Numbered from the stretch's first letter, positions 47,095 through 59,800 are shown. The stretch is DNA of 64,000 nucleotides from Manis javanica (GCF_040802235.1 NC_133169.1:40121034-40185033), one strand, 5' to 3'. The notes: generated by a model from the sequence alone, not told the origin. Numbers and translations are program-made.

Positions 47095-47925
47095 GTGTAT
47101 CCATTTCTCCATAATAGTTACTATATCTAAATGAGAGACTTGTTTCAGGGATTTTAGTCCCTGTAGCTGGAGAATACTGATACCAAAAATACACAGCAAC
47201 TGATAAGGAGTGTTTGTGGTTTGTGTATGTGTGTGTGTGTGTGTGTTAGAAAAAGTTGCTTTCAATTTTTATCATGTTGAGAGTAAGATGAGAGTACTTT
47301 ACTGAACTGAATTAGATAACTAAATCAGAGATAAAATAAGTTCTCTCGTTGGAGAGACAGGGAGATCTAAGAATGTACAGGGTCACAGAAAGAGGGAGAA
47401 AAGCAGATAAATACATAGTAAGTGAAAGCAATAAAAAAGAGAGCATGAGCAAAAGGATAATTTTATGGAGAGAGCACAGGCATTCGATCACATGAGGAAA
47501 AGAAGAAAAACAAAGATCTATGAATAGACATATATAGATGCAAATGTAGATATAAAAATGGATAGTATAGGTTTAGCTATGGATATGGATATGGCTATGA
47601 ACAAAAATTCTAATTATCTTAAAAGATAGGCTCAGTTTATCCTTATATTACTGTACCTAGTGTTCTCTGTTACTAATGAATAAATTTATTTGGGGTTATA
47701 TACTTTAAGTTACCCTTGGATTGAGATACACATATGCATATATAGATATGTAGGCTTTCAGATAAACTAAAATCATGTGTATGTTTGCATGTCTATAAAT
47801 TTCAGTGTGCATAACCGTATTCTATATGGCAATTAAAATTATTTTCTATGAATTCTCCTTATAAATGTGTTCTAAATGAGTACTGACTTTTTCTGTTTTA
47901 CTGTTACACTAACTGTAAACATGCT
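47095..47925. other. No gene recognised
   Basis: AT-rich DNA with a TG microsatellite (47223-47247). A stretch of gatat/gatag-rich imperfect repeats at about 47520-47600 (tatggatatggatatggctatg) lies just 3' of the OR pseudogene. Confidence 0.4.
47223..47247. repeat. (TG)n microsatellite
   Basis: Alternating TG with one interruption. Confidence 0.95.
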
Positions 47926-47929
47926 CAGG

Positions 47930-48846
47930 CACATAAGACCCTGCTGAGTGCCCCTTTCACCTCTGTGCTCATCAGGCTGTAGATAGTGGGGTTTAGCATT
48001 GGGGTGATAACCCGTTGAGCATGGTGATGAGTCTGTCCCTGTCTGGGGAGTCGTGACTTGAAGAGGGCCTAATGTAGGTGAAGATGGCTGTTCCATAGAA
48101 CAAAAAGACCACCAGGAAGTGGGAGGCATATGTGGAGAAGGCTGTGTGCTTCCCTTCCACTGACTGGATCTTTAGGACGGTATATGTAGGAGATGAAGGT
48201 GGTTAGGAAGGCACTAATTCCTGAGACACCTCCTAATACTAAAACAAGCATTTCTGCCAGGTAGGTGGATGAGCAGGAGAGGGCCACCACTGGGTGGATG
48301 CCACAGTAGTACTGGTTAACCCGATTGGACTTGCAGTAAAACAGGCTGAAGGTGGACACTTTGTGGAGGAGGGAATTGTGAAACCCTGCTGTCCAGGTCC
48401 CAGCTGCCAGCTGGGTACAGTGACCCTTTGTCATGACAGAGGGGGAAGCAGATGGCCACGTACCGGTCATGAGCCATGACAGTGAGAAGGAAGACCTCAG
48501 TCCCTGCCAGGGCTACCAGGAAATAAAGCTGCAAAGCACAGCCCAGGAAGGAAATGCTGTGATTCCCAGTCAAGAGGTTGTCCAGCATCTTGAGGACAGT
48601 AGCTGATGGGCAGAATATGTATAAGAGGGGCAGATTGGCCAGAAAGTAATACATGATCTTACATGTACTGCTCTAAGTGTGCAGCTTCTTCTCAATCCCG
48701 ATGGTCAAGAGAATGGCCCCGTTTCCCACCAAGGTGACCTGGTAGGTGATGGCAAAGAACACAAAGAGAGGATAGTGCACCTCGAGGAGGTCAGAGAGCC
48801 CCATGAGGGTAAAGTGAGTCATGGGGGTGAGATTGTAGCCATCCAT
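47930..48846 (-). pseudogene. Olfactory receptor pseudogene, class II
   Basis: ATG at 48846-48844 opens MDGYNLTPMTHFTLMGLSDL, with the N-glycosylation site NLT and TM1 following (LFVFFAITYQVTLVGNGAIL). The frame meets a stop straight after KKLHT. About 15 extra bases separate it from the family's next residues (MYYFLANLPLLYIFC at 48654 on), so a small insertion lies at 48655-48672. TM3 reads LLTVMAHDRYVAICFPL (Tyr of MAYDRY is His). A frameshift follows; then NQYYCGIHPVVALSCSSTYL and TTFISYIYR, another shift near 48160 (loop 3), and the TM7 motif [19 protein letters not shown] at about 48000-47945 with a stop near 47930. Total length fits a 305-315 residue receptor. The motifs suit a class II (tetrapod) family; I cannot name the subfamily. 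Not functional. Confidence 0.92.
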
Positions 48847-48904
48847 CCCCTCTCTCCACGGGGGTCTCTCTGGAGGGAAGGAAGGCAAAAAATAGATTAG
48901 AGAA

Positions 48905-49310
48905 AGCTAAGAGGACTATTGATTAGAAATCTGGCACATCATTGTGTGTGGTTGGTGATGAATATGTTAGTTATACTTTAATTAAAGATTCCATTTATTG
49001 GAAATGTCACATACATCTCCTGACTTCGTGTTGTTGCTTGGAATACTCATCCTCAGTTTTTTACCATGAGGAAGCCCTCTGAGACCTTAAGGAGATGTTT
49101 AAAAATTCACCTCCTCATTAAAACCATTGTGGACCTTTCACTAGCATTTGAAGTTTCACATATCAGTGATATAGCTGTTTCGTACTTTTAAAACTGATAG
49201 GAATTTACCTTATTTTGCTATTATTATTTCAATGTTTATAATTTTATGCATTATCTCAATTCTAAGTATCTCAAAGGCAGTAGCTAAATATTTTACAATG
49301 TATGTAATTT
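48905..49310. other. No feature recognised upstream of the OR pseudogene
   Basis: AT-rich non-coding DNA. OR genes normally have upstream non-coding exons, but nothing here can be recognised as one. Confidence 0.4.
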
Positions 49311-49314
49311 TGGG

Positions 49315-49440
49315 GGGATATTGTTCACGTACAACATTATATTGATTTCAGATGTACAACATAGTGACTCAGTACTTACCCACATTCAAAGCGAGTCTTG
49401 CCATTGTCCATGTAAACCCCACTACCAACCACCATCTTAC
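49315..49440 (-). mobile_element. Old L1 3' UTR scrap, antisense
   Basis: gtacaacattatattgatttcagatgtacaacatagtgac is the antisense of the terminal L1 3' UTR block also seen at 62.03 and 56.05 kb. Confidence 0.6.
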
Positions 49441-49787
49441 AGTGTTATTTTGTTTCTTTGTTATCATTAAAATACAATTACATACAGAACATTATGTTTT
49501 CTAGGCTCCCCCTTTCACCAAGTCCCTCCCGCAATCCCCATTACAGTCACTGTCCATCAGTGTAGTAAGATACTATAGAATCACTACTTGTCCTCTCTTT
49601 GTTGTACAGACCTCTCCATTCCCGCAACACATTATACATGCTAACTGTAATGTCCCCTTTTTTTTCCCTGCCCTTATCCCTCCCTTCCCACCCATCCTGC
49701 CCAGTTCCTTTCCCTTTGTTAACCGTTAGACTATTCTTGCATTCTGTGAGTCTGCTGCTGTTTTATTCCTTAAGGTTTTTTTTGTAC

Positions 49788-52700
49788 TTATACTCCACAT
49801 ATGAGTGAAATCATTTTGTACTTGACTTTCTCCACCTGGCTTATTTCACTGAGCATAATACCTTCCAGCTCCATTCATGTTGTTGCAAATGGTAGGATTT
49901 GTTTTCTTCTTATGGCCAAATAATATTCCATTGTGTATATGTACCACATCTTCTTTATCCATTCATCTACTGATGGACCCTTAGGTTGTTTCCATTTCTT
50001 GGCTATTGTACATAGTGCTGTGATAAACATAGGGCTGCACCTGTCTTTTTCAAACTGGGCTGCTGTATTCTTAGGGTAAATTCCTAGAAGTGGAATTTCT
50101 GGGTCAAATGATATTTCTATCTTGAGTTTTTTGAGGAACCTCCATACTGCTTTCCACAATGGTTGAACTAATTACATACCCACCAGCAGTGTAGGAGGGT
50201 TCCCTTTTCTCCACAACCTCGCCAACATTTATTGTTGTTTGTCTTTTGGATGGTGGCAATCCTTACTGGTGTGAGGTGATATCTCATTGTGGTTTTAATT
50301 TGCATTTATGTGATGACTAGCAATGTGGAGCATCTTCTCATATGTCTGTTGGCCATCTGAATTTCTTCTTTGAAGAACTGTCTGTTCAGCTGCTCTGCCC
50401 ATTTTTTAATTGGATTATTTGCTTTTCGTTTGTTGTGTTATATGAGCTCTTTATATAATTTGGATATCAACCCTTTATCGGATCTGTCATTTATAAATGT
50501 ATTCGCCCATACTGTAGGGTAACTTTTTGTTCTTTTGATGGTGTCCTTTGCTGTACAGAAGCTTTTCAGCTTGATATAGTCCCACTTGCTTTTGTTTCCC
50601 TTGCCCGGGGAGATATGTTCATGAAGAAGTCCTCATGTTTATGTCCAAGAGATTTTTGCCAATGTTTTTTTCTAAGACTTTTATAGTTTTACAACTTACA
50701 TTCAGGTCTTTGATCCATTTCAAATTTACTTTTGTGTATGGGGTTATACAGTGATCCAGTTTCATTCTCTTACATGTAGTTGTCCAATTTTGCCAGCACC
50801 CTTTGTTGAAGAGACTGTCATTTCCCCGTTGTATGTCCACGGCTCCTTTATCATATATTAATTGACCATACATGTTTGCGTTAATATCTGGGGTCTCTAT
50901 TCTGTTCCACTGGTCTGTGGCTCTGTTCTTGTGCCAGTACCAAACTGTCTTGATTACTGTGACTTTGTAGTAGAGCTTGAAGTTGGGGAGCAAGATCCCC
51001 CCCCCGACTTTATTCTTCCTTCTCAGGGTTGCTTTGGCTATTCATGGTCTTTGGTGTTTCCATATGAGTTTTTGAACTATTTGTTCCAGTTCATTGAAGA
51101 ATGTTGGTAATTTGATAGGGATTGCATCAAATCTGTCTATTGCTTTGGGCAGGATGGCCATTTTGACGATAGTAATTCTTCCTAGCCAAGAGCATGGGAA
51201 GAGTTTCCATTTGTTAGTGTCCTCTTTAATTTCTCTTAAGAGTGTCTTATAGTTTTCAGGGTATAGGTCTTTCACTTCCCTGGTAAGGTTTATTCCTAAG
51301 TATTTTTTCTTTTTGATTAAATTGTGAGTGGAATTGTTTTCTTTATTTCTCTTTCTATTAGTTCATTGTTAGTGTATAGGCAAGCCACAGATTTCTGTAT
51401 GTTAATTTTGTATCCTACAACATTGCTGTATTCCAGTATCAGTTCTAGTAGTTTTGGAGTGGAGTCTTTAGGGCTTTTTTATGTACAATATCATGTCATC
51501 TGCAAATAGTGACAGTGTAACTTCTTCTTTATCAATCTGGATTCCTTGTATTTCTTTGTTTTGTCTAATTGCCATGGCTAGGACTTCAAGTACTAAGTTG
51601 AATAACAGTGGGGAGAGTGGGCAATCCCTGTCTTGTTCTTATCTCAGAGTAAAAGCTTCCAGCTTTTCACTGTTCAGCATGAAGTTGGCTGTGGGTTTAT
51701 CATATATGGCCTTTATTATATTGAGGTAACTGGCCCAAATACCAATTTTGTTGAGAGTTTTTATCACGAATGGATGTTGAATTTTGTCGAATGCTTTTTC
51801 AGCATCTATGGAGATGATCATGCAGTTTTTGTCCTTTTTTGTTGATGTGGTGGATGATGTTGATGGACTTTCGAATGCTGTACCAAACTTGCATCCCTGG
51901 GATGAATCCCACTTGGTCATGGTGTATGATCATTTTGATGTATTTTTGAATTCTGTTTGCTAATATTTTATTGAGTATTTTTGCATCTACATTCATCAGG
52001 GATATTGGTCTGTAGTTTTCTTTTTTGGTGGGGTCTTTGCCTGGTTTTGGTATTATGGTGATGTTGGCTTCATAGAATGAGTTTGGGAGTATTCCCTCCT
52101 CTTCTACTTTTTCGTAAACTTCAAGGAGAGTGGGTATTATATCTTCTCTGTATGTCTTATAAAATTACGAGGTAAATCCATTTGGCCTGGTGGTTTTGTT
52201 CATGGGTAGATTTTTTATTACCACTTCAATTTCATTGCTGTTAGTTAGTTTGTTTAGATTTTGTGTTTCTTCCTTGGTCAGTATTGGAAGGTTGTATTTT
52301 TCTAGGAAGTTGTCTATTTCTTCTAGGTTTCCAGCTTCTTAGCATACAGTTTTTCATAGTATTCTCTAATAATTCTTTGTATTTCTGTGGGGTCTGTTGT
52401 GATTTTTCCTTTGTCATTTCTGATTCTGTTGATGTGTGTTGATTCTCTATTTCTCTTAATAAGTCTGGCTAGAGGCTTATCTATTTTGTTTATTTTCTCA
52501 AAGAACCAGGTCTTAGTTTCATTGATTTTTTTCTATTTTTTCATTGTTCTCAATTTTATTTATTTCTTCCCTGATCTTTATTATGTCCCTCCTGCTGACT
52601 TTAGGTCTCATTTGTTCTTCTTTTTCTAATTTCCATAATTGTTACATTAAACTATTCATTTGGGATTGTTCTTCCTTCTTTAAATATACCTGGGGTGCTA

Positions 52701-53564
52701 TATACTTTCCTCTTAAGACTGCTTTCACTGCTTCCCACAGAAGTTGGGGCTTAGTGTTGTTGTCATTTGTTTCCATACATTGCTTGATCTCTATTTTAAT
52801 TTGTTCATTGACCCATTGATTATTTTGAAGCATGTTGTTAAGCCTCCATGTGTTTGTGAGCCTTTTGCTGTCTTTGTACAATTTATTTCTAATTTTATAC
52901 CTTTGTGGTCTAAAAAGTTGGTTGGTAGGATTTCAATCTTTTTGAATTCACTGAGGTTCTTTTTGTGGCCTAGTATGTGGTCTACTCTGGAGAATGTTCC
53001 ATCTGCACTTGAGAAGAATGTGTATCCTGTTGCTTTTGATGTAGGGTTCTGTAGATGTCTATTAGGTCCATTTGTTCTAGTGTGCTGTTCAGTGCTTCTC
53101 TGTCCTAACTTATATTTGGTTCGGTGTGCTGAAGTCTCCCAAAATGAATGCATTGCATTCTATTTCCTCCTTTAATTCTGTTAGTATTTGTTTCACATAT
53201 TCTGGTTCTCCAGTATTGGGTGCATAAATATTTATAATGGTTATATTCTCTTGTTGGACTGATCCCTTTATCATTATGTAATGTACTTGTTTATCTCTTG
53301 TTACTTTCTTTGTTTTGAAGTCTATTTTTTCTGATACTAGTACTGCAACACCTGCTTTTTTCTCCGTGTTGTTTGCATGAAATATCTTTTTCTATCCCTT
53401 GACTTTTAGTCTGTGCATGTCTTTGGATTTGAGGTGAGTCTCTTGTTAGCAGCATATAGATGGGTCTTGATTTTTATCCATTCTATTACTCTGTGTCTTT
53501 TGATTGGTTCATTCAGTCCATTTACATTTAGGGTGAATATTGAATGATATGTACTTATTGCCAT
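49788..53564 (-). pseudogene. L1 ORF2 of the antisense L1, disrupted
   Basis: Starts MAISTYHSIFTLNVNGLNEP with the endonuclease Asn motif (LNVNGLN) intact. The QETHL motif is present but preceded by a stop in its frame near 53450. NFLDHKGIKLE replaces the usual SDHK, changing the Ser next to the catalytic His. The RT active-site motif LFADDMILY is intact at about 51505-51480 (better preserved than in the sense copy). The C-terminal region is open at 50993-50619 ([10 protein letters not shown]...) and 50159-49875. Several frameshifts and stops. Confidence 0.92.
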
Positions 53565-53877
53565 TGCAGGCTTTTGGTTCATGGTTACCAAAGGTTCAAA
53601 GTTAGCTTCTTTACTATCTTACTGTCTAACTTAACTCACTTACTTTGCTATTATCAACACTGTCTGGTGATTCTTTATTTCTCTCCCTTCTTATTCTTCC
53701 TCCTCCATTCTTCATATGTCGTGTGTTTTGTTCTGTGCTCTTTTGTGTTTCCTTTGACTGCTTTTGTGGGTAGTTGATTTTATTTTTTGTCTTTAGTTAG
53801 TATTTATTTGGTCTTCTTTCTTTGCTGTGATTTTATTTTCTCTGGTGACATCTGTTTAGCCTTAGAAGTGCTCCCAT

Positions 53878-54733
53878 CTAGAACAGTCTCTCTAATATAT
53901 CCTGTAGAGTTGGTTTGTGGGAGGCAAATTCCCTCAACTTTTGCTTGCCTTATAATTGTTTAATCCCACCTTTATATTAAAATCATAATTATTTTATTCT
54001 GGATACAGTATTCTTTGTTCAAGTCCCTTCTGTTTTATTGCATTGAATATATCATGCCATTCTCTTCTGGCCTTTAAAGTTTCTGTTGAGAAATATGATG
54101 ATAGCCTGATAGGTTTTCCTTTATAGGTGACCATTTTCCTCTCTCTAGCTGCCTTTAATACCCTGTCCTTGTCCTTGATCTTTGCCATTATAAGTATTAT
54201 GTGTCTTGGTGTGTCCTCCTTGGGTCCCTTCTGTTGGGAGTTCTGTGTGCTTCTGTGGTCTGAGCAACTATTTCCTTCCCCAGTTTGGAAAAGTTTTCAG
54301 CAACTATTTCTTCAAAGACACTTTCTATCCCTGTTTCTCTCTCTTCTTCTTCTGGTACCCCTATAATGCTAATATTATTACTTTTGGATTGGTCACACAG
54401 CTCTCATAATATTCTTTCATACCTGGAGATCCTTTTATCTCTCTCTTCATCACTTTCTCTGCATTCTTGTTCTCTGATTTCTATTCTATTATCGGCCTCT
54501 TGCACCTCATCCAGTCTGCTCTTAAGTCCTTCCAGAGATTGTTTCATTTCTGTAATCACTGTCCAGACTTCATCCCTTAGCTTTTGCATATTTCTTTGAC
54601 GATCCATCAGAATGGTTATGACCTTTATTTTGAATTCTTTTTCAGGGAGATTGGTTAGGTCTATGTCCCCCAGTCCTCTCTCAGGGGTTGTCTGGACTAT
54701 TTTGGGCCGTACTAAATTCTTCTCACTTTTCAT
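53878..54733 (-). pseudogene. L1 ORF1 of the antisense L1, disrupted
   Basis: The start MKSEKNLVRPKIVQ is intact and the first 110 codons are open (54733-54404), including the coiled-coil IREQECRESDEERDKRISRYER. A stop follows. The C-terminal domain resumes at 54188 (MAKIKDKDRVLKAARERKMV, ARREWHDIFNAIKQKGLEQR) and breaks again near 53994. The natural end is a TAG at 53880-53878. The N-terminus differs from the sense copy, whose first codons are already broken. Confidence 0.9.
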
Positions 54734-56010
54734 GGTGATAGACCTAGCTGTAGGCCAGTTGTGCATGTGTGAGCTGGGAGAACAAAGTCCTTTCCTGCTT
54801 GCTGCTCACCTTGCCCTTCTCTGCTACCTGTGTCAGTTACCTGCACTCCTGGAGCAGCTTCCGTGTTAATCCCTAACCTGCTGTGGGCTGGTTCCCCACC
54901 AGAGTCATGCAGAGCCCTGCAAGGAGTGGCAGGCATGCCAGGTGCACTTTTCCATGAAAACGGTGCCCCTGCCATGCAGCTGTGTGCCAACAGCAGCCTT
55001 TGGGTCTGGCCCAGGTGGCTGTGTGCCAGGCTGAGCAGCTGCTGGCAGCACTGCTGCCCCTGGGTCACTCCTCCACCACCGTCTCCTGCAGGCGGCTCCT
55101 GGGCCCCTCCAGCACCACCGGAAACTCATGTGGGCCGCTTCCATGCCGCTCAGTTGTTGCTGCTGTGGACTTGCATGAGCTGCTCCCGGTCCCCTCTGTT
55201 GCTGCCGCTGTGGGCTCACACAGGCCACTCCTGTCCCCCTCCAGCACTGCCACCGCAGGCTCATGTATGCCACTCTGTCACCACTGCCACTCCTGGCCCA
55301 CGTGGGCTGGCCTTGGGCCACTTGGCCACTGCCAACATGGGCTGCTCCTGGGCCCCTCTGGCCGCACCTCCCCCCGTGCTCACTGCCACTATTGCACTAC
55401 TGGGTCAGTGTTTTGGTGTCCATGCTGGTTGGGGGAACAACTGGCAGGCTACTTATCGCTGTGAGGGTCTTCAAAGCTGTTCTGCCACCCAGGGGATTAG
55501 GTCACCTAGAGTTCCCTGGATTCTCAGGTGCTGGGGTTCATGTGTCAGGACGACTTTGTCCAGCTGTGAGGTCCCTGTCCCTTAAGACTTGCAAAAAGCA
55601 CTCGCTTTTCTTTTGTCTCAGGGGTGCCGGTTGTGGGGACCTGCTCACAGGTTTTGCTTTTCAGTTTCTCTAATATCCAGCACCCACTGCACCATATGTC
55701 TGCGCTCCTGGTGTGGATTTCTAGAGCTGGTTTTTTACCGGTCCTGGGCTTTCACTCCCTCTCTGCTCCGTCTCCTTTCTTCCCGCCAGGGTCTGGGGTA
55801 GGGGGGGCATCCTGATCCTGCTGGGCCGTGGCTTATGTCTTACCCTCTTCATGTGATGCTGAATTCTCACAGATGCAGATATAGCCTGGCTGTTTTACTG
55901 TATCTACTGGTGTCTCTTTTAGGAATAGTTGTATTTGTTGTATTTTCAAAAATATATGTTTCTTGGAGGAGATTTCTCCTGAACTATTCATGCCACCATC
56001 TTGGCTCCTT
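54734..56010 (-). promoter_or_regulatory. L1 5' UTR / internal promoter region, long GC-rich type
   Basis: Starts on the minus strand with gccaagatggtgg (about 56001-55989), which holds the CAAGATGG core of a YY1 site, placed as in human L1 near the very 5' end. The middle (about 55020-55340) is GC-rich with imperfect repeats. Only the first about 150 bp match the 5' UTR of the sense L1 at 38.75 kb. Promoter activity is inferred from the family. Confidence 0.6.
55030..55335 (-). repeat. Imperfect tandem repeats in L1 5' UTR, about 45-48 bp period
   Basis: The plus strand shows recurring blocks of the form 'ctcctgg-cccctc-agca-c-ccac--caggctcatg-tgggccactcc'. Minus-strand translation shows the periodicity as units of about 15-16 residues: VAYMSLRWQCWRGTG, VACVSPQRQQQRGPG, AAHASPQQQQLSGME, AAHMSFRWCWRGPG. 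Five or so units, diverged from each other. Confidence 0.65.
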
Positions 56011-56014
56011 CCTG

Positions 56015-56290
56015 TATAATTTTTTAATATACTTCTTATACAATATTTTATTGGTTTTGGTTGTACAACAGAGTCATTCAATAGTTACACACATAGTAAG
56101 TGTAGATACCCTGTTACCATACCACAATATTACAATATTATAGGTTATATTCTCTATTTGTACTTCCATTCCTTTGACTAATACATTTTATAATTTGAAG
56201 TTTGTACCTCTTTATTCCCTTCTCAATTCCTGCCATTCTCCCACCACCTGATTTCACTTAAATGTACAACACAAACCCCACAAAATAATG
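56015..56290 (-). mobile_element. Old L1 3' end, antisense
   Basis: ttggttttggttgtacaacagagtcattcaatag, tagtaagtgtagataccctgttacc and the c-rich block ccattctcccaccacctg are the antisense L1 3' UTR. Confidence 0.7.
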
Positions 56291-56519
56291 AACAAATACA
56301 TTTTATTTAATATTAATAACTGTTAGCAACTAGTAGATATATAACAAAAGAATATTTATTTTTTTATGTGTATAGAAGAATGAATGTTGTCTCTCCTGCG
56401 TAGACAAAGTATGTGTTCATAAGAATACATATAGAAATGCTTTTTATGAGTTAGAATTTTAATAATTTTAGTATTAATTTTAACAGATATTTCCCGAATT
56501 AGTACAGTTTGATAAATTT

Positions 56520-56840
56520 AAATAGTCTATAAAATTAAACAAAACAAAACAGAAATAGCCTCATAAGCAGAAAACAGACTGCTGGTTACCATGATAGGCA
56601 AGTGAAATAGTTGCAGAAGATAGTCACAGACTTCAATTAATTTAGTCACAGGGATGGAAATACAGCACAGGCAATACAACTAATAATATAGTAATATATT
56701 TATGGTTACCTGTGATAACTACACTTACTATGACGAGTATTTCTTAATATATACAATTGTTGGATCACTTTGTTGTTTTCTGAAACCAACATTATATTGT
56801 TAATCATCTATATTTCAATACAGTTTTTTAGGAATAAAGG
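56520..56840 (+). mobile_element. Old L1 3' end, sense
   Basis: aacaaaacagaaatagcctcataagcag, actgctggttaccatgatag and the terminal atctatatttcaatacag are the sense counterpart of the old L1 3' UTR. Confidence 0.75.
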
Positions 56841-56859
56841 AGGAATAAAATGGTTGCTA

Positions 56860-59800
56860 GTATCTAAATGTGAATGAAACTAAATACAAATATATTCACA
56901 TGACACCCAATGCCCACTCTCCTTAAATCAAACATTTCAACATGTATCTATTCAAGGAAATATGAGATCACAAACATTATGGGTGATGGAGGTTCTTGTT
57001 CATATCTATTCCTTTAATTTTTAAATTGTGTTTGTATGTACTCAAAAATTCCTCATAATCATAAATGCAAGGCTATCAAAACAACCTGGCTGAAGGTCTC
57101 AAAATCCATACTTCTATGGATGGTTTTGTCACATTGAAAACCATATGATTTTTAGTATCAGACATGGATGACAGAGATAGAGGAAGATGATTAGATAATA
57201 ACATGCAAACTTAATTTTCAGTGGTTCCCCCTACACATTTATTTTGTCTACTGGAATTGTTAATGACATATTTGCTCAGATAAAATGCATAGTATAAGTA
57301 ATACAAATAATATATAATGATTTATTTTTACAAATGGAATGAAATCATTTTCTACCATCTTTCTTTAATGCAACATTTCTTTGTATCTCGTTTTACTTTC
57401 TTTCTTTTTTCCTTCCTTCTGTCTGTCTGTCTTTTGAAACTTGCAGAACTCATTTTGGTTGCCAATCTTTTTAAAATCTTACTTTATATGATGTAGCTTA
57501 TAAGACTCTTAAACTATTGTATATCTACCTGAGGGCTACTTCCACTTAACTATAATGAAAATGTAGTTTATCTACAATGTTATATTAGTCTCTGTGTCTT
57601 ACATAGTGTTTTGACAATTCCATACTTTGCTAAATGCTCACCATGATAAGTGTAGATAATATCTGTAGATAGTATCATACAAACATTCCACAATATTTTT
57701 ACTATATCCCCTGTACTGTACTTTCATCCCAGTGGCTAATTTATTTTATAATTGGAAGCCTGCACCTCTTTACCCCCTTCACTCACTTTGACCATCCTCC
57801 CAACCCTCTTCCCCATGTCATATTAAATGGAGGAACTCTGATGTTACTTGTGGGATGATTTTACTCTTTCCTCAATCCACAGCAGATCTGTGTCATGCTT
57901 GGGAGGGGAAAAAATGTATTTTCATGATGTTAAAGCTGTGAAATTTAGAAAAGAAAATGACTATACTAACCACAAAGTACTTGAATATCATTATTCAATC
58001 AGCAGGTGTGTAGTGAGTGAATTAAAATGATTGAAACAAAAACAATCTAACTTGTCAATTCATCAATTCACAAATTCTCAAATGTCAAAGTTCTGCAGAG
58101 CGGTACAATTTCATTTCTCTACATTGTTACACATTCATTTTTTGAAAATATTTTAGAAAGTTTTGAAAAATTTCAAGGTATTTTCTATTACAAGCAAAAT
58201 TACTGACATGATACACTAAATATTAAGTTCTACACGAAATGCTCTTACTTTAAACCTCTACTTATTAATTTGACTCTTGGTTTTACAAGGATTATTAGAA
58301 ATAAACCAAAACATTCTCAGAAATATGTAAGTTAGTTCTACATCCGGTTATATAATCAATATGCATTATTTCAAATAATGTACTAAATTTTGTACATTGT
58401 TGTCTTAATTTTAAGTAAAACTTCCGTTTTTGGCATAAAGTGTGCAGAGTTTGTTCATTTGGAGAGAAAACTTGTGTTCACATTAACAGCACCCTTCTTT
58501 TGAATCAAATGTAATGAAACCTTAGGTGTTTGCTACCTCATTAGAAAGACAAGGGTGATAGTATTCTTAATAATGCATTAAAGAAGTTATTTAACCCTCC
58601 TTATTAACCCAAGAGAGTGATAGCAAATATAATAGAGACTCAGAGAAATCCTTACAAAGAGTAATTACTCACCTTTGTGAGACTAATTGGTGTAACTGTA
58701 ATCATATGTGTATATATTAAGAACACATGTTAAAATCAGTTGTTTTTCTTCCTTTTCATAAACAGTCCGACATAAGGAGAATCAGAGCAAGGGATATATG
58801 GCAAAGATTATGGTCCTGTTTAAAATTATCCATAAAGTAAGCTCTTGTATGTACATAACTTACTGATTTGTATGTGGTCAAACCTGAATGGAACATATAT
58901 GAAGCTTTTTTCTTTATTTAATAGTTACTTCAAGGATCTGCTATTGAGAGAAAAAGAGCATTAATTAATGATGCAAAAATAATCACTAATTAGTCTTGGA
59001 TCATAAGATAAAAATTTTATAATTATTTGTCAATATCACAAATAATTACATATTAAATTGCTTTAAAAATTGGAGGATGTTTTTTTTAAATCTATATTTC
59101 TAAAGATGTTCATATTCTTCCTTTATAAAAACTCAGTGGATTGATTGCTTATAATGTAATCAAATGTCTTTATGTTATTATCAATTTGTTATAAATTTAA
59201 TATCTCTGTTTGATTTGTAACATCTTTCCTGTCTGTTAGGTCTCATGGACTAGTTTTCTAGGGAACGTACATTCAGATCTGTGGGTCAGAAGATTTCATT
59301 TGACACGGCAGCATTTTTTAAACAGGATTTTGGATATGTACCTGACTGTGCATGCACAATATTTAGGGCTCTAGTTAGACAATTTCAGGCATTAATTTAT
59401 ACATCAACTATCTGAAATTTTTAATTATTCCCTTTGTCTTACCAATATCATAGTCAATGTTAACTATTTTTGAAATATATGTTTTTATACCGTATTAACA
59501 TCTTTATAACCACCTACTAATTTATCTCAGCTTAAAAAGTCCAGAAATAAGACACCTGTATTGTCTTTTCAGTTTCACAGTACTCACTACTGATATAAAG
59601 CATTAAAAAAAAAGTGAAATGGTCTACCCAATAAAAGAAACATCAAAATTCAAACTGAAATCTCATGTATATATTGGATGAATGTTGTAATTTATTTTAA
59701 AGTTGATATTATAGACATATTTCCCTTAGGTAGTAAAAATAATAATGAGGACTCTAGAAAGAATACTGTCTTCTTCATAAATTACTACCAACCTAATGGG

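Larger units (their letters stand above)
49446..56010 (-). mobile_element. Near full-length L1, antisense, long 5' UTR type
   Basis: The antisense tail (ttttgtttctttg, 49446-49460) is followed by the 3' UTR (to about 49787), ORF2 (53564 down to 49788), ORF1 (54733 to 53878) and a 1.28-kb 5' UTR up to 56010. The 5' end reads aggaaggagccaagatgg on the minus strand. It is 6.56 kb, longer than the sense copy because of the 5' UTR. Stops and frameshifts are present in both frames. No matching TSD seen. Confidence 0.95.

Noticed and set aside
54830-55585. 251-codon frame as an ordinary host gene
   Set aside because: It lies wholly in the 5' UTR of an antisense L1, starts with GTG, and is composed of GC-rich repeat sequence. 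Kept only as a possible ORF0-like observation.
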